From positions 1 through 59,366 of the forward strand of contig JAJYRG010000004.1 of the NCBI GenBank assembly GCA_021794195.1: 59,366 bases of DNA, read 5' to 3'. Within the stretch, counting starts at the first letter, position 1, and each line of letters begins with the position of its first letter. Below the pieces are notes generated by a model. That model did not search any database, was not told where the DNA came from, and saw nothing but the letters and a program-made list of their open reading frames with translations. Positions 49,101 to 58,748 of this stretch are shown piece after piece. This stretch comes from Bacteroidota bacterium. Its GTDB lineage: Bacteria > Bacteroidota > Bacteroidia > Sphingobacteriales > Sphingobacteriaceae. A program made the translations under genes and the position numbers.

Positions 49101-49924
49101 TCCCGTTCGAGGATAATTTCGTTTCTATCTATAGAAACCACTTCTCCAGTATCTTCATCCACGAAATCTTCAATCCATTTTTTCAACACTCTGGCAGCTA
49201 ACCGGCGTCCCAAACATTTCTTGAGTCTGGTTTTCGACACTTTTACTTCATCTGCCAATTCGAATAATTCGAGTATATCCTTATCCGAATCGTAACCAAT
49301 TGCACGCAGCAAGGTCGTTACCGGGAATTTTTTTCTTCGATCGATGTAAGCGTACATGACATTATTCACATCTGTAGCAAATTCGATCCAAGACCCTTTA
49401 AATGGGATAACTCTTGCCGAGTATAATTTCGTTCCGTTTGTATGTCTGCTCTGTCCGAAAAACACACCTGGAGAACGGTGCAATTGCGAAACAATCACAC
49501 GCTCCGCCCCATTAATTACGAAAGCTCCCTTAGGAGTCATGTAGGGGATGGTACCTAAATATACGTCTTGGACTATGGTTTCAAAGTCTTCGTGATCTTC
49601 GTCATTACAAGAAAGCCGAAGCTTTGCTTTTAACGGAACGCTATAGGTCAGACCACGTTCTATACATTCTTGAATATCATAGCGAGGCGGATCAATAAAA
49701 TAATCCAAAAACTCTAAAACGAATATGTTTCTCGAATCAGATATAGGGAAGTTTTCTGCGAAAACTTTATACAGCCCTTCCTGATGGCGATTGTCGGAAG
49801 TCGTTTCCAATTGGAAAAACTCCCGGAAAGATTCTAATTGCAAATCTAAAAAGTCTGGGTAATCGATTACATTTTTAGAGGATGCAAAGTTTATTCTTTC
49901 GTTTTCTTTACTAATATTTGCCAA
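46115..49924 (-). CDS. rpoB: RNA polymerase subunit beta
   Basis: The 1269-residue subunit. The rifampicin pocket reads [20 protein letters not shown] followed by [10 protein letters not shown]. The three main resistance positions are wild type (D479, H489, S494, equivalent to E. coli D516, H526, S531), so no target-site rifampicin resistance is visible. [12 protein letters not shown] and [14 protein letters not shown] near the C-terminus are invariant family segments. A short acidic region, lacking the large E. coli inserts, explains the shorter length. Hairpins lie on both sides of the gene. Confidence 0.98.
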   Translation of the reverse strand: MANISKENERINFASSKNVIDYPDFLDLQLESFREFFQLETTSDNRHQEGLYKVFAENFPISDSRNIFVLEFLDYFIDPPRYDIQECIERGLTYSVPLKAKLRLSCNDEDHEDFETIVQDVYLGTIPYMTPKGAFVINGAERVIVSQLHRSPGVFFGQSRHTNGTKLYSARVIPFKGSWIEFATDVNNVMYAYIDRRKKFPVTTLLRAIGYDSDKDILELFELADEVKVSKTRLKKCLGRRLAARVLKKWIEDFVDEDTGEVVSIDRNEIILERETVLEEEHIEMILDADVKSVILAKEDAQNNADYSIIYNTLQKDTSNSEKEAVEHIYRQLRNAEPPDEETARGIIDRLFFSDKRYDLGDVGRYRINKKLQLNTPTETKILTKEDIIAIVKYLINLINSRAEVDDIDHLSNRRVRTVGEQLYTQFGVGLARMARTIRERMNIRDNEVFTPTDLINARTLSSVINSFFGTNQLSQFMDQTNPLAEITHKRRLSALGPGGLSRERAGFEVRDVHYTHYGRLCTIETPEGPNIGLISSLAVHAKINNLGFIETPYKKVKDGRVAVEDSVVYLSAEEEDSKTIAQANAQYDEEGTFTTSKVRARLEGDFPIIEPEKLDYMDVSPNQITSIAASLIPFLEHDDANRALMGSNMQRQAVPVLKSQAPVVGTGLEARVASDSRTLINAEGEGVVEYVDANEIRIRYERNEEEKLVSFDDDLKVYNLTKFKKTNQNTCVNLKPIVRKGEKVTKGQVLCEGFATENGELALGHNLKVAFMPWKGYNFEDAIVISEKVVSEDIFTSIHIEEYELEVRDTKRGEEELTSDIPNVSEEATKDLDENGIIRVGAEVVEGDILIGKITPKGESDPSPEEKLLRAIFGDKAGDVKDASLKTPPSVQGVVIDTKLFSRSKKMSKDVEKKALEKLELNHEKNKKLLKDRLIEKLFSIVNGKTSQGVQTSYGELLIAKGAKFTLKVLNNLNYSEVDPAGWTTDEKKNELIKKALHFYGIKVNEELGAYRRERFAITVGDELPSGIVQMAKVYLAKKRKLKVGDKMAGRHGNKGIVARIVRQEDMPFLEDGTPVDIVLNPLGVPSRMNLGQIYETVLGWAGQKLGVRFATPIFDGASTEEVEEWIEKAGLPASGSTYLYDGLTGEKFDQPTTVGVIYMLKLGHMVEDKMHARSIGPYSLITQQPLGGKAQFGGQRFGEMEVWALEAFGASNILREILTIKSDDVIGRAKTYEAIVKGNNLPEPSVPESFNVLVHELRGLGLEITLD

Positions 49925-50027
49925 GGGAATAATTTTTAATGATAAAAAACTGAGCTCAATTTTTTTGCTGATATATATCAGTATCTACCCGTCAGCAAGC
50001 AAATAGATACCCGATGTACAAGAATAG

Positions 50028-50061
50028 GATTAGACTCTGACAAAAATATCAGAGTCTAATC
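50028..50061 (-). promoter_or_regulatory. Intercistronic hairpin between rplL and rpoB
   Basis: GATTAGACTCTGA (50028-50040) pairs perfectly over 13 bp with TCAGAGTCTAATC (50049-50061) around an 8-nt loop, in the 173 bp rplL-rpoB gap. No T run follows on the minus strand. E. coli carries an attenuator and an RNase III site in the same gap, so this is likely a functional equivalent. Confidence 0.65.
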
Positions 50062-50097
50062 TGTTTTCGGCTGGAATAGCCATGCTTATGTTTGAAA

Positions 50098-50475
50098 TTA
50101 TTTAATCTCAACTACAGCACCTGCTTCTTCCAATTCTTTTTTCAAAGCTTCTGCTTCGTCTTTGTCCACTCCGGTTTTGATTTCTTTCGGAGCACCGTCC
50201 ACTAATTCTTTAGACTCTTTCAAGCCAAGGCCGGTAAGGTCTTTCACCTTTTTAACTACAGCTAACTTAGCGCCACCAGCTTCTTTAAGGATAACGTCGA
50301 ATGCAGTTTGCTCTTCAGCTGCATCCCCACCGTCTCCACCTGCAGGTCCTGCTACTGCAACAGCTGCTGCAGCCGGCTCAATTCCGTACTCTTCTTTGAG
50401 TATTTCAGCTAATTCTGTAACGTCTTTTACTGTTAAGTTAACTAACTGTTCAGCAAGTTCTTTTAAATCTGCCAT
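50098..50475 (-). CDS. rplL: Ribosomal protein L7/L12
   Basis: The 125-residue stalk protein that recruits translation factors. It has an N-terminal dimerisation domain (1-33), an Ala/Gly hinge (about 34-52, [14 protein letters not shown]), and a C-terminal factor-binding domain with KVIKEVR-like [20 protein letters not shown]. It lies 77 bp after rplJ. Confidence 0.98.
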   Translation of the reverse strand: MADLKELAEQLVNLTVKDVTELAEILKEEYGIEPAAAAVAVAGPAGGDGGDAAEEQTAFDVILKEAGGAKLAVVKKVKDLTGLGLKESKELVDGAPKEIKTGVDKDEAEALKKELEEAGAVVEIK

Positions 50476-50552
50476 TTTATTATCAATTTTTGAATTTACT
50501 TTTTCTATTTAATTATTTACTCAAATTGCGATTTGTTGTAAAAGGCCAACCG

Positions 50553-51071
50553 CTACCCTCTTTCTTCTAAAGCTTTAACAAGTCCTGAGATTGTACTTTC
50601 ACCTGATTGTAGTGCAGAAATAAGATTCTTCGCAGGAGACTGTAGTAGACCAATAATATCGCCAATAAGCTCCTCTTTCGATTTTAGAGTTGCCAATGTC
50701 TTCAATTGATCATCTCCTATAAAGGTAGTCTCTTGGATATACGCCGCTTTGATGATAGGTTTATCACCTTGCTTGCGAAACTTCTGTATCAATTTAGCCG
50801 GAGCATTACCCGTCTCTGAAAACATCAGAGTCGAAGCTCCTTTCAATACACCGAAAAGCTCTTCGGATTCAAATCCGGACTCTTCCAGTGCTTTTTTGAT
50901 CAGCGTGTTTTTTGCCACACGCATACTGATACCTGTGTTGAAGCATTCGCGGCGGATATCGTTTACTTTCTCTACTGTCAAATCAGCAGTGTCTGTAATA
51001 TAGAAATTACCTGAAGATTTAATCTGGTCAACTAAAGCTTTAACAATTTCTTGTTTTTCTTCTTTTCTCAT
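50553..51071 (-). CDS. rplJ: Ribosomal protein L10
   Basis: The 172-residue base of the ribosomal stalk. Characteristic parts are the N-terminal helix (EEKQEIVKALVDQIKSSGNF), AKNTLIKKALEESG and a C-terminal helix that docks L7/L12. Only 2 bp separate it from the rplA stop, so there is no room for an E. coli-style L10 leader; any L10 feedback must act elsewhere. Confidence 0.97.
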   Translation of the reverse strand: MRKEEKQEIVKALVDQIKSSGNFYITDTADLTVEKVNDIRRECFNTGISMRVAKNTLIKKALEESGFESEELFGVLKGASTLMFSETGNAPAKLIQKFRKQGDKPIIKAAYIQETTFIGDDQLKTLATLKSKEELIGDIIGLLQSPAKNLISALQSGESTISGLVKALEERG

Positions 51072-51073
51072 GA

Positions 51074-51772
51074 TTAAATTCCTTCTACTGATTTGTTCTC
51101 TATATGAATACCTGGACTCATTGTCGAAGAGAGGTAAATACTTTTAAAATATACTCCTTTTGCTGCTGCTGGTCTCAGTCGAGAAATTGTTTGGAGTATT
51201 TCCAAGGCATTCTCGTAGATCTTGTCAGCAGAAAAAGACACTTTTCCAATAGAAGTATGAATGATACCTGTTTTGTCGACTCTGAAATCAATTTTACCTG
51301 CTTTTACATCTTCGACCGCTTTTGCGATATCGGTAGTAACAGTACCTGTTTTAGGATTAGGCATAAGTCCTCGGGGACCTAATACCCGGCCTAATCTACC
51401 TACTTTCGCCATTACGCTCGGCATGGTAATAATGATATCGACGTCAGTCCACCCCCCTTCAATCTTAGTGATATACTCGTCCAGCCCTACATAATCCGCT
51501 CCAGCCGCTTTAGCCTCTTCCTCCTTATCGGGAGTACACAAAACTAAAACCCGGACCGTCTTACCTGTTCCATGCGGCAAAGTAGCGATACCTCTTACCA
51601 TTTGATTGGCTTTACGTGGATCCACGCCTAAACGTATATCCAAATCCACGGAAGCATCAAATTTAGTAGTAGTAATATCTTTTACCAACTCTGCTGCATC
51701 TTTTAGAGTGTACGATTTACCAGCTTCGACTTTGGATAGTGCTAATTTTTGATTTTTTGTTAATCTAGCCAC
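51074..51772 (-). CDS. rplA: Ribosomal protein L1
   Basis: A 232-residue protein of the L1 stalk. Signature segments are [20 protein letters not shown] (20 residues), [15 protein letters not shown] and [20 protein letters not shown]. Full length, between rplK and rplJ in the standard order. Confidence 0.98.
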   Translation of the reverse strand: MARLTKNQKLALSKVEAGKSYTLKDAAELVKDITTTKFDASVDLDIRLGVDPRKANQMVRGIATLPHGTGKTVRVLVLCTPDKEEEAKAAGADYVGLDEYITKIEGGWTDVDIIITMPSVMAKVGRLGRVLGPRGLMPNPKTGTVTTDIAKAVEDVKAGKIDFRVDKTGIIHTSIGKVSFSADKIYENALEILQTISRLRPAAAKGVYFKSIYLSSTMSPGIHIENKSVEGI

Positions 51773-51814
51773 TTCTTAAACTGATTTCGTTATGTTAAAA
51801 ATTTCGGGAACTTC

Positions 51815-52237
51815 TTATTTAATATGAATACCCATACTGCGTGCTGTTCCGGCCACCATTTTCTTGGCAGCCTCCACTGAAAACGCATTCAAATCCTTCA
51901 TTTTATCTTTCGCAATCTCCTCTACTTGCGCCCAGGTTACCTTACCCGCTCTTTTACGGTTAGGCTCACCCGAACCCGTTTTCGCACCGGAAACTTCCTT
52001 TAACTGGACAGCTACCGGAGGAGTTTTAATGATAAAATCAAAAGATTTGTCTTTGTAAACAGTGATAACAACAGGCAATACTTGTCCCGCTCTGTCTTGC
52101 GTACGAGCGTTGAACTGCTTACAAAAGTCCATGATATTCACCCCTTGAGCACCCAATGCGGGCCCTACCGGAGGTGATGGATTTGCAGCACCGCCCCTCA
52201 CTTGTAATTTTACTAACGCACCGACTTCTTTCGCCAT
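51815..52237 (-). CDS. rplK: Ribosomal protein L11
   Basis: A 140-residue protein of the GTPase-associated centre. The N-terminal proline-rich motif [20 protein letters not shown] and the C-terminal RNA-binding segment ([19 protein letters not shown]) are intact. It is the first gene after a strong promoter at 52340-52370, so the rplK-rpoC genes can be transcribed independently of nusG. Confidence 0.98.
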   Translation of the reverse strand: MAKEVGALVKLQVRGGAANPSPPVGPALGAQGVNIMDFCKQFNARTQDRAGQVLPVVITVYKDKSFDFIIKTPPVAVQLKEVSGAKTGSGEPNRKRAGKVTWAQVEEIAKDKMKDLNAFSVEAAKKMVAGTARSMGIHIK

Positions 52238-52339
52238 AGTAGTTATATGTTATAATAAATAAATGTCTGTTAGTAACTTGGAAGCATTTAACGTAACATT
52301 TTTATCTTCAGCACTATTTATAATAGCGCAAATGAGCGA

Positions 52340-52370
52340 CAAAGTTAACAATATTTTGAAAATTAACAAA
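52340..52370 (-). promoter_or_regulatory. Promoter of the rplKAJL-rpoBC operon
   Basis: On the minus strand, TTTG (52367-52370), a 19 bp spacer and TAACTTTG (52340-52347) match both Bacteroidota sigma-A boxes exactly. The start would be near 52334, leaving a leader of about 100 nt before rplK. Confidence 0.8.
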
Positions 52371-52514
52371 ACATTGTTAAAATATTTTTTTATTATTTTC
52401 TTCCTTCCTAAATGGGTAACGTGTGGAAGGAATCTAAAAAAAGAAAAGGTCTTCTATTGATTCAAAATAATAAAGTTATTTTGAAGAAACCCTTCCTCTT
52501 ATGAGAGAAATATA

Positions 52515-53060
52515 TTATTGTTTTTCGACTTGCATGTAGTTAAGCTCCAACGGTGTTTTTCTGCCGAACACTTTCACCATCACTGTTAACTTCTTTTTAT
52601 CCTCGTCCACCTCTTCAATTTCCCCGGTAAAACCATTAAATGGCCCATCGTTTACTTTTACCGACTCTCCTACATAATAAGGCACACTTGCCGCCTCGCT
52701 TTGCTCAGCCATCTCATCCACCTTACCTAAGATCCTATTTACTTCTGCCGGTCGCAAAGGGATCACTTTTCCTTTGTTATCGCCCAAGAAACCGATGACG
52801 TGTGTTATATTTTTAATGGTATGCTCAATTTCTCCCTCAAGATTTGCTTCAATCAGCACATACCCCGGAAAAAAGTTCCTTTCTTTGACGACCTTTTTAC
52901 CATTTCTCATTTGGTAATACTTCTCCATAGGGATAAGCACCTGAGCCACTTTATCCTGAATTTCCAGACGATTTACTTCCGACTCAATATATTGTTTTAC
53001 CTTCTTCTCTTTCCCACTAATAGCACGTACTACGTACCATTTTAATGAATTATCCGCCAT
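52515..53060 (-). CDS. nusG: Transcription elongation/antitermination factor NusG
   Basis: A 181-residue protein with an N-terminal NGN domain (KWYVVRAISGKEKKVKQYIE, RNFFPGYVLIEA) and a C-terminal KOW domain (VKVNDGPFNGFTGEIEEVDE). It binds RNA polymerase and couples it to Rho and the ribosome. It lies 13 bp after secE. Confidence 0.97.
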   Translation of the reverse strand: MADNSLKWYVVRAISGKEKKVKQYIESEVNRLEIQDKVAQVLIPMEKYYQMRNGKKVVKERNFFPGYVLIEANLEGEIEHTIKNITHVIGFLGDNKGKVIPLRPAEVNRILGKVDEMAEQSEAASVPYYVGESVKVNDGPFNGFTGEIEEVDEDKKKLTVMVKVFGRKTPLELNYMQVEKQ

Positions 53061-53073
53061 TTGAAATCAACTT

Positions 53074-53268
53074 TTAGGAACTTATACCATACAACAACTC
53101 CAAGACACCACTTGAGGCCTTGTCCATTAATAACACTAATAAAGCTATAATTAGGGATGCTACCAGCACTACAATTGCCGAATTCTGCAGCTGCCCCCAC
53201 GTAGGCCAGGTCACTTTCTGAGTAATCTCGATATAGGACTCTTTGAAAAATGTAAGCATTTTAGCCAT
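53074..53268 (-). CDS. secE: Preprotein translocase subunit SecE
   Basis: A 64-residue one-helix subunit of the SecYEG channel. The amphipathic segment FFKESYIEITQKVTWPTWGQ is followed by the single membrane helix (SAIVVLVASLIIALLVLLMD). It lies between tRNA-Trp (14 bp gap) and nusG. Confidence 0.95.
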   Translation of the reverse strand: MAKMLTFFKESYIEITQKVTWPTWGQLQNSAIVVLVASLIIALLVLLMDKASSGVLELLYGISS

Positions 53269-53282
53269 AAAAAAAATCTTAG

Positions 53283-53353
53283 CACGGGTACAAGGATTCG
53301 AACCCTGATCAACGGTTTTGGAGACCGCTATTCTACCATTGAACTATACCCGT
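53283..53353 (-). tRNA. tRNA-Trp (CCA anticodon)
   Basis: A 71-nt cloverleaf with acceptor ACGGGTA/TACCCGT, anticodon stem-loop GCGGT-CTCCAAA-ACCGT and T-loop TTCGAAT. Discriminator is G and no CCA end is encoded. It lies between tuf and secE and is probably processed from the secE transcript. Confidence 0.96.
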
Positions 53354-53451
53354 GTAAATTAACCCTAATTTTATAATGATGCAAATATAGGCTTTAACTA
53401 AGATAGCTACAAATTATTCTTAAGTTATTTTCAACCTATTCTTTCATAATA

Positions 53452-53484
53452 AAAAAGCTAACTATAAAATTTAGTTAGCTTTTT
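53452..53484 (-). terminator. Intrinsic terminator of tuf
   Basis: AAAAAGCTAACTA (53452-53464) pairs perfectly over 13 bp with TAGTTAGCTTTTT (53472-53484) around a 7-nt loop, and is followed by Ts on the minus strand. It separates tuf from tRNA-Trp-secE. Confidence 0.9.
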
Positions 53485-53508
53485 ATTATATTAATATTAT
53501 GCGACTAC

Positions 53509-54696
53509 TTATTTAACGATTTCCGTTACCTGTCCGGCACCTACTGTTCTACCTCCTTCACGGATAGCAAAACGTAATCCTTTTTCCATCGCTACCGGAT
53601 TGATCAATTGTACGTTAATCGTAACGTTATCACCCGGCATCACCATTTCAGTTCCTTCCTCTAAAGTAATCTCACCTGTTACGTCCGTTGTACGGAAGTA
53701 AAACTGAGGGCGGTACTTGTTAAAGAAAGGTGTATGGCGTCCTCCTTCTTCTTTTGAAAGCACGTAAACTTCTGCTTTGAAGTCAGAATGAGGTGTAACA
53801 GAACCTGGTTTACAAATCACCATTCCACGACGGATGTCTGTTTTCTCAATACCACGTAATAATAATCCTACGTTGTCTCCAGCTTCACCGTGATCTAATA
53901 TTTTGCGGAACATTTCAACTCCTGTAATAGTAGATTTAAGATTTTCAGCGCCCATGCCCAAAATTTCCACAGGATCTCCAGTGTTTACCACACCTCTTTC
54001 TACACGGCCTGTCGCTACAGTACCACGGCCTGTGATGGAGAATACGTCCTCAACCGGCATCAAGAAAGGAAGATCTGTCAAACGCGGTGGAACAGGAATG
54101 TAAGAATCCACTGCATCCATCAATTCCATGATTTTATCTACCCATTGCTCTTCTCCGTTCAATGCGCCCAAAGCAGAACCTGTGATCACAGGAACTTCGT
54201 CTCCAGGGTATTCGTAGAAGTCTAACAGTTCACGGATTTCCATTTCTACCAACTCGATCAACTCAGGGTCATCTACCAAGTCAGCTTTGTTCATAAATAC
54301 AACTAAAGCAGGAATACCTACCTGACGTCCCAATAAGATGTGCTCTCTTGTTTGAGGCATAGGGCCATCTGTAGCTGCAACCACTATAATCGCACCATCC
54401 ATCTGAGCGGCACCGGTAACCATATTCTTAACATAGTCGGCGTGACCTGGACAGTCAACGTGTGCATAGTGACGGTTTGCAGTTTCGTATTCAATATGTG
54501 ATGTGTTAATTGTAATTCCACGTTCTTTCTCCTCCGGAGCAGAGTCGATAGAATCATATGATCTTACATCTCCAAAACCTTTATCTGCCAATACTTTCGA
54601 AATAGCAGCTGTAGTTGTCGTTTTTCCGTGGTCAACGTGTCCGATAGTACCAATGTTTAAGTGTGGTTTACTACGGTCAAATTTCTCTTTTGCCAT
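53509..54696 (-). CDS. tuf: Elongation factor Tu
   Basis: A 395-residue GTPase that delivers aminoacyl-tRNA to the ribosome. G motifs are GHVDHGKT (19-26), DCPGH and NKAD. Domains 2 and 3 are complete. It is downstream of four tRNA genes and ends at an intrinsic terminator. A possible internal promoter box lies at 54742-54749. Confidence 0.99.
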   Translation of the reverse strand: MAKEKFDRSKPHLNIGTIGHVDHGKTTTTAAISKVLADKGFGDVRSYDSIDSAPEEKERGITINTSHIEYETANRHYAHVDCPGHADYVKNMVTGAAQMDGAIIVVAATDGPMPQTREHILLGRQVGIPALVVFMNKADLVDDPELIELVEMEIRELLDFYEYPGDEVPVITGSALGALNGEEQWVDKIMELMDAVDSYIPVPPRLTDLPFLMPVEDVFSITGRGTVATGRVERGVVNTGDPVEILGMGAENLKSTITGVEMFRKILDHGEAGDNVGLLLRGIEKTDIRRGMVICKPGSVTPHSDFKAEVYVLSKEEGGRHTPFFNKYRPQFYFRTTDVTGEITLEEGTEMVMPGDNVTINVQLINPVAMEKGLRFAIREGGRTVGAGQVTEIVK

Positions 54697-54741
54697 GTTT
54701 ATGCGAATTAGTAATTATAAAATTATTCCTTATATTAAATG

Positions 54742-54749
54742 CAAAAATA
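54742..54749 (-). promoter_or_regulatory. Possible tuf promoter (-7 box TATTTTTG)
   Basis: This is an exact TAnnTTTG match on the minus strand, 46 bp before the tuf ATG and after tRNA-Thr(GGT). No clear -33 box is present. It may add tuf transcription beyond the tRNA promoter. Confidence 0.35.
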
Positions 54750-54784
54750 ATAAATTTTTTTATATTATTCTAAATTTATTATCG

Positions 54785-54856
<72 letters not shown>

Positions 54857-54957
54857 TTTAAAAAAAAGAACTTTATATATAAAATCACACCTAATGCCCG
54901 CTTTATAATGTTTTATTTAAACGAGAAAAGAGTGTGAATGTTCTGTTAAATATTAAG

Positions 54958-55030
54958 AGCGGAAGACGAGGTTCGAACTCGCGACCTATAGCTTGGAAGG
55001 CTATCGCTCTACCAACTGAGCTACTTCCGC
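54958..55030 (-). tRNA. tRNA-Gly (TCC anticodon)
   Basis: A 73-nt cloverleaf with acceptor GCGGAAG/CTTCCGC and anticodon stem-loop ATAGC-CTTCCAA-GCTAT. No encoded CCA. Third tRNA of the four-gene cluster in transcription order. Confidence 0.96.
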
Positions 55031-55084
55031 TTAAACAGTACCCATAATTTAATTTGCATCAAATCATAAATACAGTAAATATTG

Positions 55085-55165
55085 TGGAGGGAGAAGGATT
55101 CGAACCTTCGAAGCCGAAGCAGCGGATTTACAGTCCGCCCCATTTGACCACTCTGGTATCCCTCC
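55085..55165 (-). tRNA. tRNA-Tyr (GTA anticodon)
   Basis: An 81-nt class II tRNA with acceptor GGAGGGA/TCCCTCC, anticodon stem-loop GCGGA-CTGTAAA-TCCGC and a long variable arm. No encoded CCA. Confidence 0.96.
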
Positions 55166-55192
55166 GTTCCGTAATTATTTAAAATTACTTTG

Positions 55193-55265
<73 letters not shown>

Positions 55266-55436
55266 TTTTATGTATTACACTATTTAAAAGAACTTGCAAA
55301 ACCTCTCGGGGGATTGCGTCTGCAAAAATCAACTTTTCTTTCGAGATAAACAAATTTTATTTCACTTTTTATTTATCTTCTCTCCTAACGCGCCGCCCGA
55401 TAAAGAGTTTCTTACTTCCGCGGGATTTCTGCGATG

Positions 55437-55466
55437 CAAATATAAATACATTTCACAATTTATCAA
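55437..55466 (-). promoter_or_regulatory. Promoter of the tRNA-tuf operon
   Basis: On the minus strand TTG (55464-55466), a 19 bp spacer and TATATTTG (55437-55444) fit the Bacteroidota consensus. It would start a leader of about 165 nt before tRNA-Thr(TGT). Confidence 0.7.
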
Positions 55467-55574
55467 CATTTTTTAAAAGAAAATAATTCCAAACCTGAAA
55501 ACGATCAAATAGAACTCTATGCCTAAGCAAAAAAAGGGTTTCCTTCTCATCCCTAAATTTCCGTGGATTTACAG

Positions 55575-55582
55575 TATATTTG
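55575..55582 (+). promoter_or_regulatory. -7 box (TATATTTG) immediately before a start codon
   Basis: This is an exact TAnnTTTG match ending 5 nt before the ATG at 55588, implying a leaderless or near-leaderless transcript. No TTTG is found 19-21 bp upstream. Confidence 0.45.
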
Positions 55583-55587
55583 CCCGT

Positions 55588-56757
55588 ATGAAGTCAACAA
55601 AACACCCAGCTGCTGCTCTGCTTTATATTCTCTTCCTTTGCGCGGTATTAGGCTCTCCGATCCATACATTCGCACAAGATAAACCCGGACTCATCAAACG
55701 CTTGGCAGATAAATTTTTAAGCAATAGCGAAGAAAACAACCGAAATCCGAGCTTGATTGTTATCCCCTCTTTAGGTTATTCTCAGGAAACGGGTTTTGAA
55801 TATGGTCTGGGAGGGGTATATAATTTTTACCTCCATAAAGAAAACCTCAAAAACCGAAGCTCCAATATTTCAGCCAGCGCAACAATGACTACTGAAAAAC
55901 AAAAAAACTTTAAGCTGGAATCAGATATCTGGACAAACAACAACGATTATCATTTTATCACCGAACTGCGCTTAAGAGATTGGCCCTTCAATTTTTATGG
56001 CCTGGGTATGAATACATGGGATGCTGATAAAGAACGGGTCGGACAAAAAATGCTGAGAATCAAAATTGAAAGTGAAAGAAAAGTGCAAAATCAAATATAT
56101 GCCGGTCTCAGTCTTAAGTATGAACACTTAAAATATGAACCGGGCGAATCAGATGCCACTTTTGAAAATGCCGATATGAAAGGCAAAGAAGGAGGACAAT
56201 ACTTAGCCTTCGGTCCGATTTTTTCTATTGATTTCCGCAACACGAATACCTATACGACAAAAGGGGTTTACCTTCGGGGTATATTCAATTTTGCACCTAA
56301 ATTTTGGGGAGAAGATGATTTCCATGGAAATATGATAGAGGCTGACGCAAGATACTTCCATCCTCTATCTTCTAAAATAGCATTAGGCAGCCAAATTCTC
56401 TACCGAGGCACTACCGGAGAGAAGCCTCCCTATTATGCACACAACCCCTTAGGGGGCAGCAATAGCATGAGGGGCTATTATGAGGGCCGGTATCTGGATA
56501 AAAATTACTTATCTGGACAAGTCGAAGCACGTTTTAGAATTTTTCCACGCATAGGCTTCACTTTATTTTCAGGCATAGGCAGCACTTTTTCAAAACAGCA
56601 CAACGATCGGTGGATCGGCTCTGCCGGCGGAGGAATACGTTACTTTTATAGCTTAGAACACAAGAGCACCCTGCGGTTGGATTATGCCGTTGGCGAAAAA
56701 AGACCGGGAGAAGGAAGGCAGTCGGGATTTTATCTCAGCCTAAGTGAAGCTTTTTAA
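55588..56757 (+). CDS. Outer-membrane beta-barrel protein (surface antigen/Omp85-like)
   Basis: A 389-residue exported barrel. A signal peptide (ALLYILFLCAVLGSPIHTFA) is followed by VIPSLGYSQETGFEYGLGGV, then regular amphipathic strands. GGSNSMRGYYEGRYLDKN resembles the conserved RGY/F loop of the Omp85/D15 barrel, and the C-terminus FYLSLSEAF ends in Phe. No POTRA domains are present, so it is a stand-alone barrel like those predicted to act with periplasmic partners. ATG 55588 is preferred over 55519: the extra 23 residues hide the signal peptide and the -7 box lies between the two. Confidence 0.8.
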   Translation: MKSTKHPAAALLYILFLCAVLGSPIHTFAQDKPGLIKRLADKFLSNSEENNRNPSLIVIPSLGYSQETGFEYGLGGVYNFYLHKENLKNRSSNISASATMTTEKQKNFKLESDIWTNNNDYHFITELRLRDWPFNFYGLGMNTWDADKERVGQKMLRIKIESERKVQNQIYAGLSLKYEHLKYEPGESDATFENADMKGKEGGQYLAFGPIFSIDFRNTNTYTTKGVYLRGIFNFAPKFWGEDDFHGNMIEADARYFHPLSSKIALGSQILYRGTTGEKPPYYAHNPLGGSNSMRGYYEGRYLDKNYLSGQVEARFRIFPRIGFTLFSGIGSTFSKQHNDRWIGSAGGGIRYFYSLEHKSTLRLDYAVGEKRPGEGRQSGFYLSLSEAF

Positions 56758-57464
56758 TTTTAAAGAATACCGGTTAATGGGAAACAGGTCTATCCAAGGG
56801 ACTTTAAGATGTTTTGTTTTCCAATTATACAATTGATTTTAAAGAATTTACAGAACAGACCCTTCCTGACCGAAAAGGCCGCCTGATAAATATTTGCCGA
56901 TAGCAGAAAAAGAGCGTACTCACAAGCCGTAAAGGCAAAGATTTTAAGCACGGGTTGCGTATACTTTTGCGGACAAAAGTAGGAAGGACAGCCCTGTAAG
57001 GGGCGAAATAACCATAACATAGAGCAGCGCCCTATGCATAATGACAGTTTCGGTTTAGCTCTGGAAGAGTGGTATATTCCGCTTGCCGTATTGTTTTTTC
57101 TCTTGAGTTCCGCTTATGACCAGAGATCTAATCCCTTTTTCATTCATAATAGTTTTTCAAAGGCATTCAAGAGACCTGAGGGTTTGTCTTGACACAAAAC
57201 GGGAGGATGCTAGATCGGGGTTTACTGCCCAATTTAAAATACAAGCATAAGAGCTCGATTAACACCTCCTGTTAGTATTTCCAACGAAAAAGTTTGACTT
57301 TAAAATTAGCATCAGGTTCGTGAAGGGTTGTTTTGCAAGACATTTGAGGGGTAGTGGGTTAAGTTAAAAAACACCAAAATAGTTCTTTACTGTCAGCTTA
57401 GGGTTATTTCTGCTTATAAACAATCTGATGCAAATTTGATAAATCAAGCTAAAAAGATAGATAA
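56758..57464. other. Gene-poor region downstream of the outer-membrane protein gene
   Basis: This 707 bp holds no gene that I accept. A 76-codon minus-strand frame (56790-57020) has no family likeness. A 52-codon plus-strand frame from ATG 57034, with one hydrophobic stretch (IPLAVLFFLLSSAY), has no clear ribosome site. The right end carries copy B of the two-copy repeat (57376-57446). The region may be relic DNA. Confidence 0.45.
57376..57446 (-). repeat. Diverged two-copy intergenic repeat, copy B
   Basis: This aligns with 28290-28357 over about 70 bp; the core GCTTATAAACAATCTGATGC differs from copy A at two positions. It starts 18 nt after the ECF sigma stop on the minus strand, the same relation that copy A has to the CoA-binding gene. 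Confidence 0.55.
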
Positions 57465-58040
57465 TTAAAAGCGCAGCAAAACAAACAGTATAATATAACC
57501 TGTCCACAAAAATCCTTTTTTAACAGTTTTCAGTGCCTGAACCATATGATTCTTAACAGTATTGGGGGATATATTGAGTTTTTTAGCTATCTCTTGATGC
57601 GTAAAACCTTCATATCTGCTTAATTTAAATACTTCCCGTTGGCGATCTGGCAATTCGTTTAACAATCCCTCTAAAGAATCAGAAAGTTCTTTAACGACGA
57701 GTTTCTCGTGAGAACAATCACTTAACCGGGAAATATTGTCCCATAATTGTTCAAAAGAAGAGCTGAAGGCCTTGATATCTCTAAGTTTATTTAAGGAAGC
57801 TCTTTTTGTCAGTACAAATAAATAAGTCCAAAGATTACCTTCAGGATCAAGATTAGATCTGTTATTCCATAATTTTACAAACACTTCCTGCACGACATCC
57901 TCACTCCATCCCGTATCTTTGAGCAGGAGAAAAGAAAATTTATAAACCTGCTCTGCATACTTATAATAAATCGCCTGAAGCGCCAATTCATCGTGAAGTT
58001 TCAAATTAAGAATCAAATTATAGTTTTCGTCGGTTTTCAT
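57465..58040 (-). CDS. ECF-type RNA polymerase sigma factor
   Basis: A 191-residue sigma-70 family protein with region 2 (VVQEVFVKLWNNRSNL) and region 4 helix-turn-helix (EGFTHQEIAKKLNISPNTVK). The C-terminus is a hydrophobic helix (FLWTGYIILFVLLRF), a feature of Bacteroidota SusCD-associated ECF factors. The expected FecR-type anti-sigma and SusC/D genes are missing: downstream lies only gene-poor DNA. It may be an orphan left by a deletion. Confidence 0.9.
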   Translation of the reverse strand: MKTDENYNLILNLKLHDELALQAIYYKYAEQVYKFSFLLLKDTGWSEDVVQEVFVKLWNNRSNLDPEGNLWTYLFVLTKRASLNKLRDIKAFSSSFEQLWDNISRLSDCSHEKLVVKELSDSLEGLLNELPDRQREVFKLSRYEGFTHQEIAKKLNISPNTVKNHMVQALKTVKKGFLWTGYIILFVLLRF

Positions 58041-58748
58041 GAATTTTGAATTTTTAACCGGATAGTGGTACCTACCCTTCGTAAAGCATAGGTATATCTA
58101 TAATTTTCTCTCATGGATATAAATGACACCATTAAAGAAAAGGAATTCATAGCCTTAACACTCAATATGTATTTTGATAAAAACCGTTTCAACATCTCTT
58201 CCCCTTTTTACCCTTTCTTTAATTTGATCTGTCCGGCCAACTTTCTTTCCTAATCTATTTATATCTTTTTCCAAAAATAATAAAAAATTCATCATTGATA
58301 AATATAATAAAGGACTAATGGGAAAAACAATGGGTAAAGTAGCTACAATCTTTTTAGACTCTCAAACATCTTGGTTTTGGGAAGATAAAATTCCGAACAC
58401 CCTGATTAAACCCTTTGAAGACAAAGCTACCTATCTTAAGGACTATACTTCTTGAGGTAAGTAATCATTAATAACGGAATACTCCTGCAGGAATATGACT
58501 TTTTTCAATTCCTGGTCCTTCCCACTGTAATTTTAGTTCATCATTATCGTTTTGAGGGATATTCCGATTCTGTCCACATCAAAAGAAAAGCCTTATATAA
58601 CCTGTCAAATTGGAAATATTTTTAAAATTAAAATATTTGGTTTATTATTGTGCCAACAATTACATATTGTAAAACTCATAAACAATTCAAAAAAATGAGT
58701 GTTTTGTAGTTATAAAAAGTAAAACTAACTGAAGAAATAATCGAAAAG
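58041..58748. other. Region between the two sigma factor genes
   Basis: This 708 bp AT-rich region separates divergent sigma genes. It holds a candidate 45-codon gene (58318-58455). The segment next to the minus-strand sigma gene (about 58060-58100) must hold its promoter, but no clear TAnnTTTG box was found. No other gene is recognised. Confidence 0.45.
58318..58455 (+). CDS. Candidate small protein, 45 residues
   Basis: The frame starts MGKTMGKVATIFLDSQTSWF and ends KATYLKDYTS. An AAAGGAC ribosome site lies 4 nt before the ATG at 58318, unusually good for this window. Amino-acid use looks like a soluble protein. No family is recognised. It could be a real small gene or the start of a degraded longer one. 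Confidence 0.3.
   Translation: MGKTMGKVATIFLDSQTSWFWEDKIPNTLIKPFEDKATYLKDYTS

Larger units (their letters stand above)
55266..55587. other. Divergent region between the tRNA-tuf operon and the outer-membrane protein gene
   Basis: This 322 bp gap holds the tRNA operon promoter (55437-55466, minus) with a leader of about 165 nt, and the -7 box of the plus-strand gene (55575-55582). A GC-richer patch (about 55388-55435) lies in the tRNA leader. No gene is seen. Confidence 0.55.

Noticed and set aside
56790..57020. 76-codon minus-strand frame rich in Cys, Phe and Leu
   Set aside because: No recognisable domain or start signal, in a region that otherwise looks like non-coding or decayed DNA.
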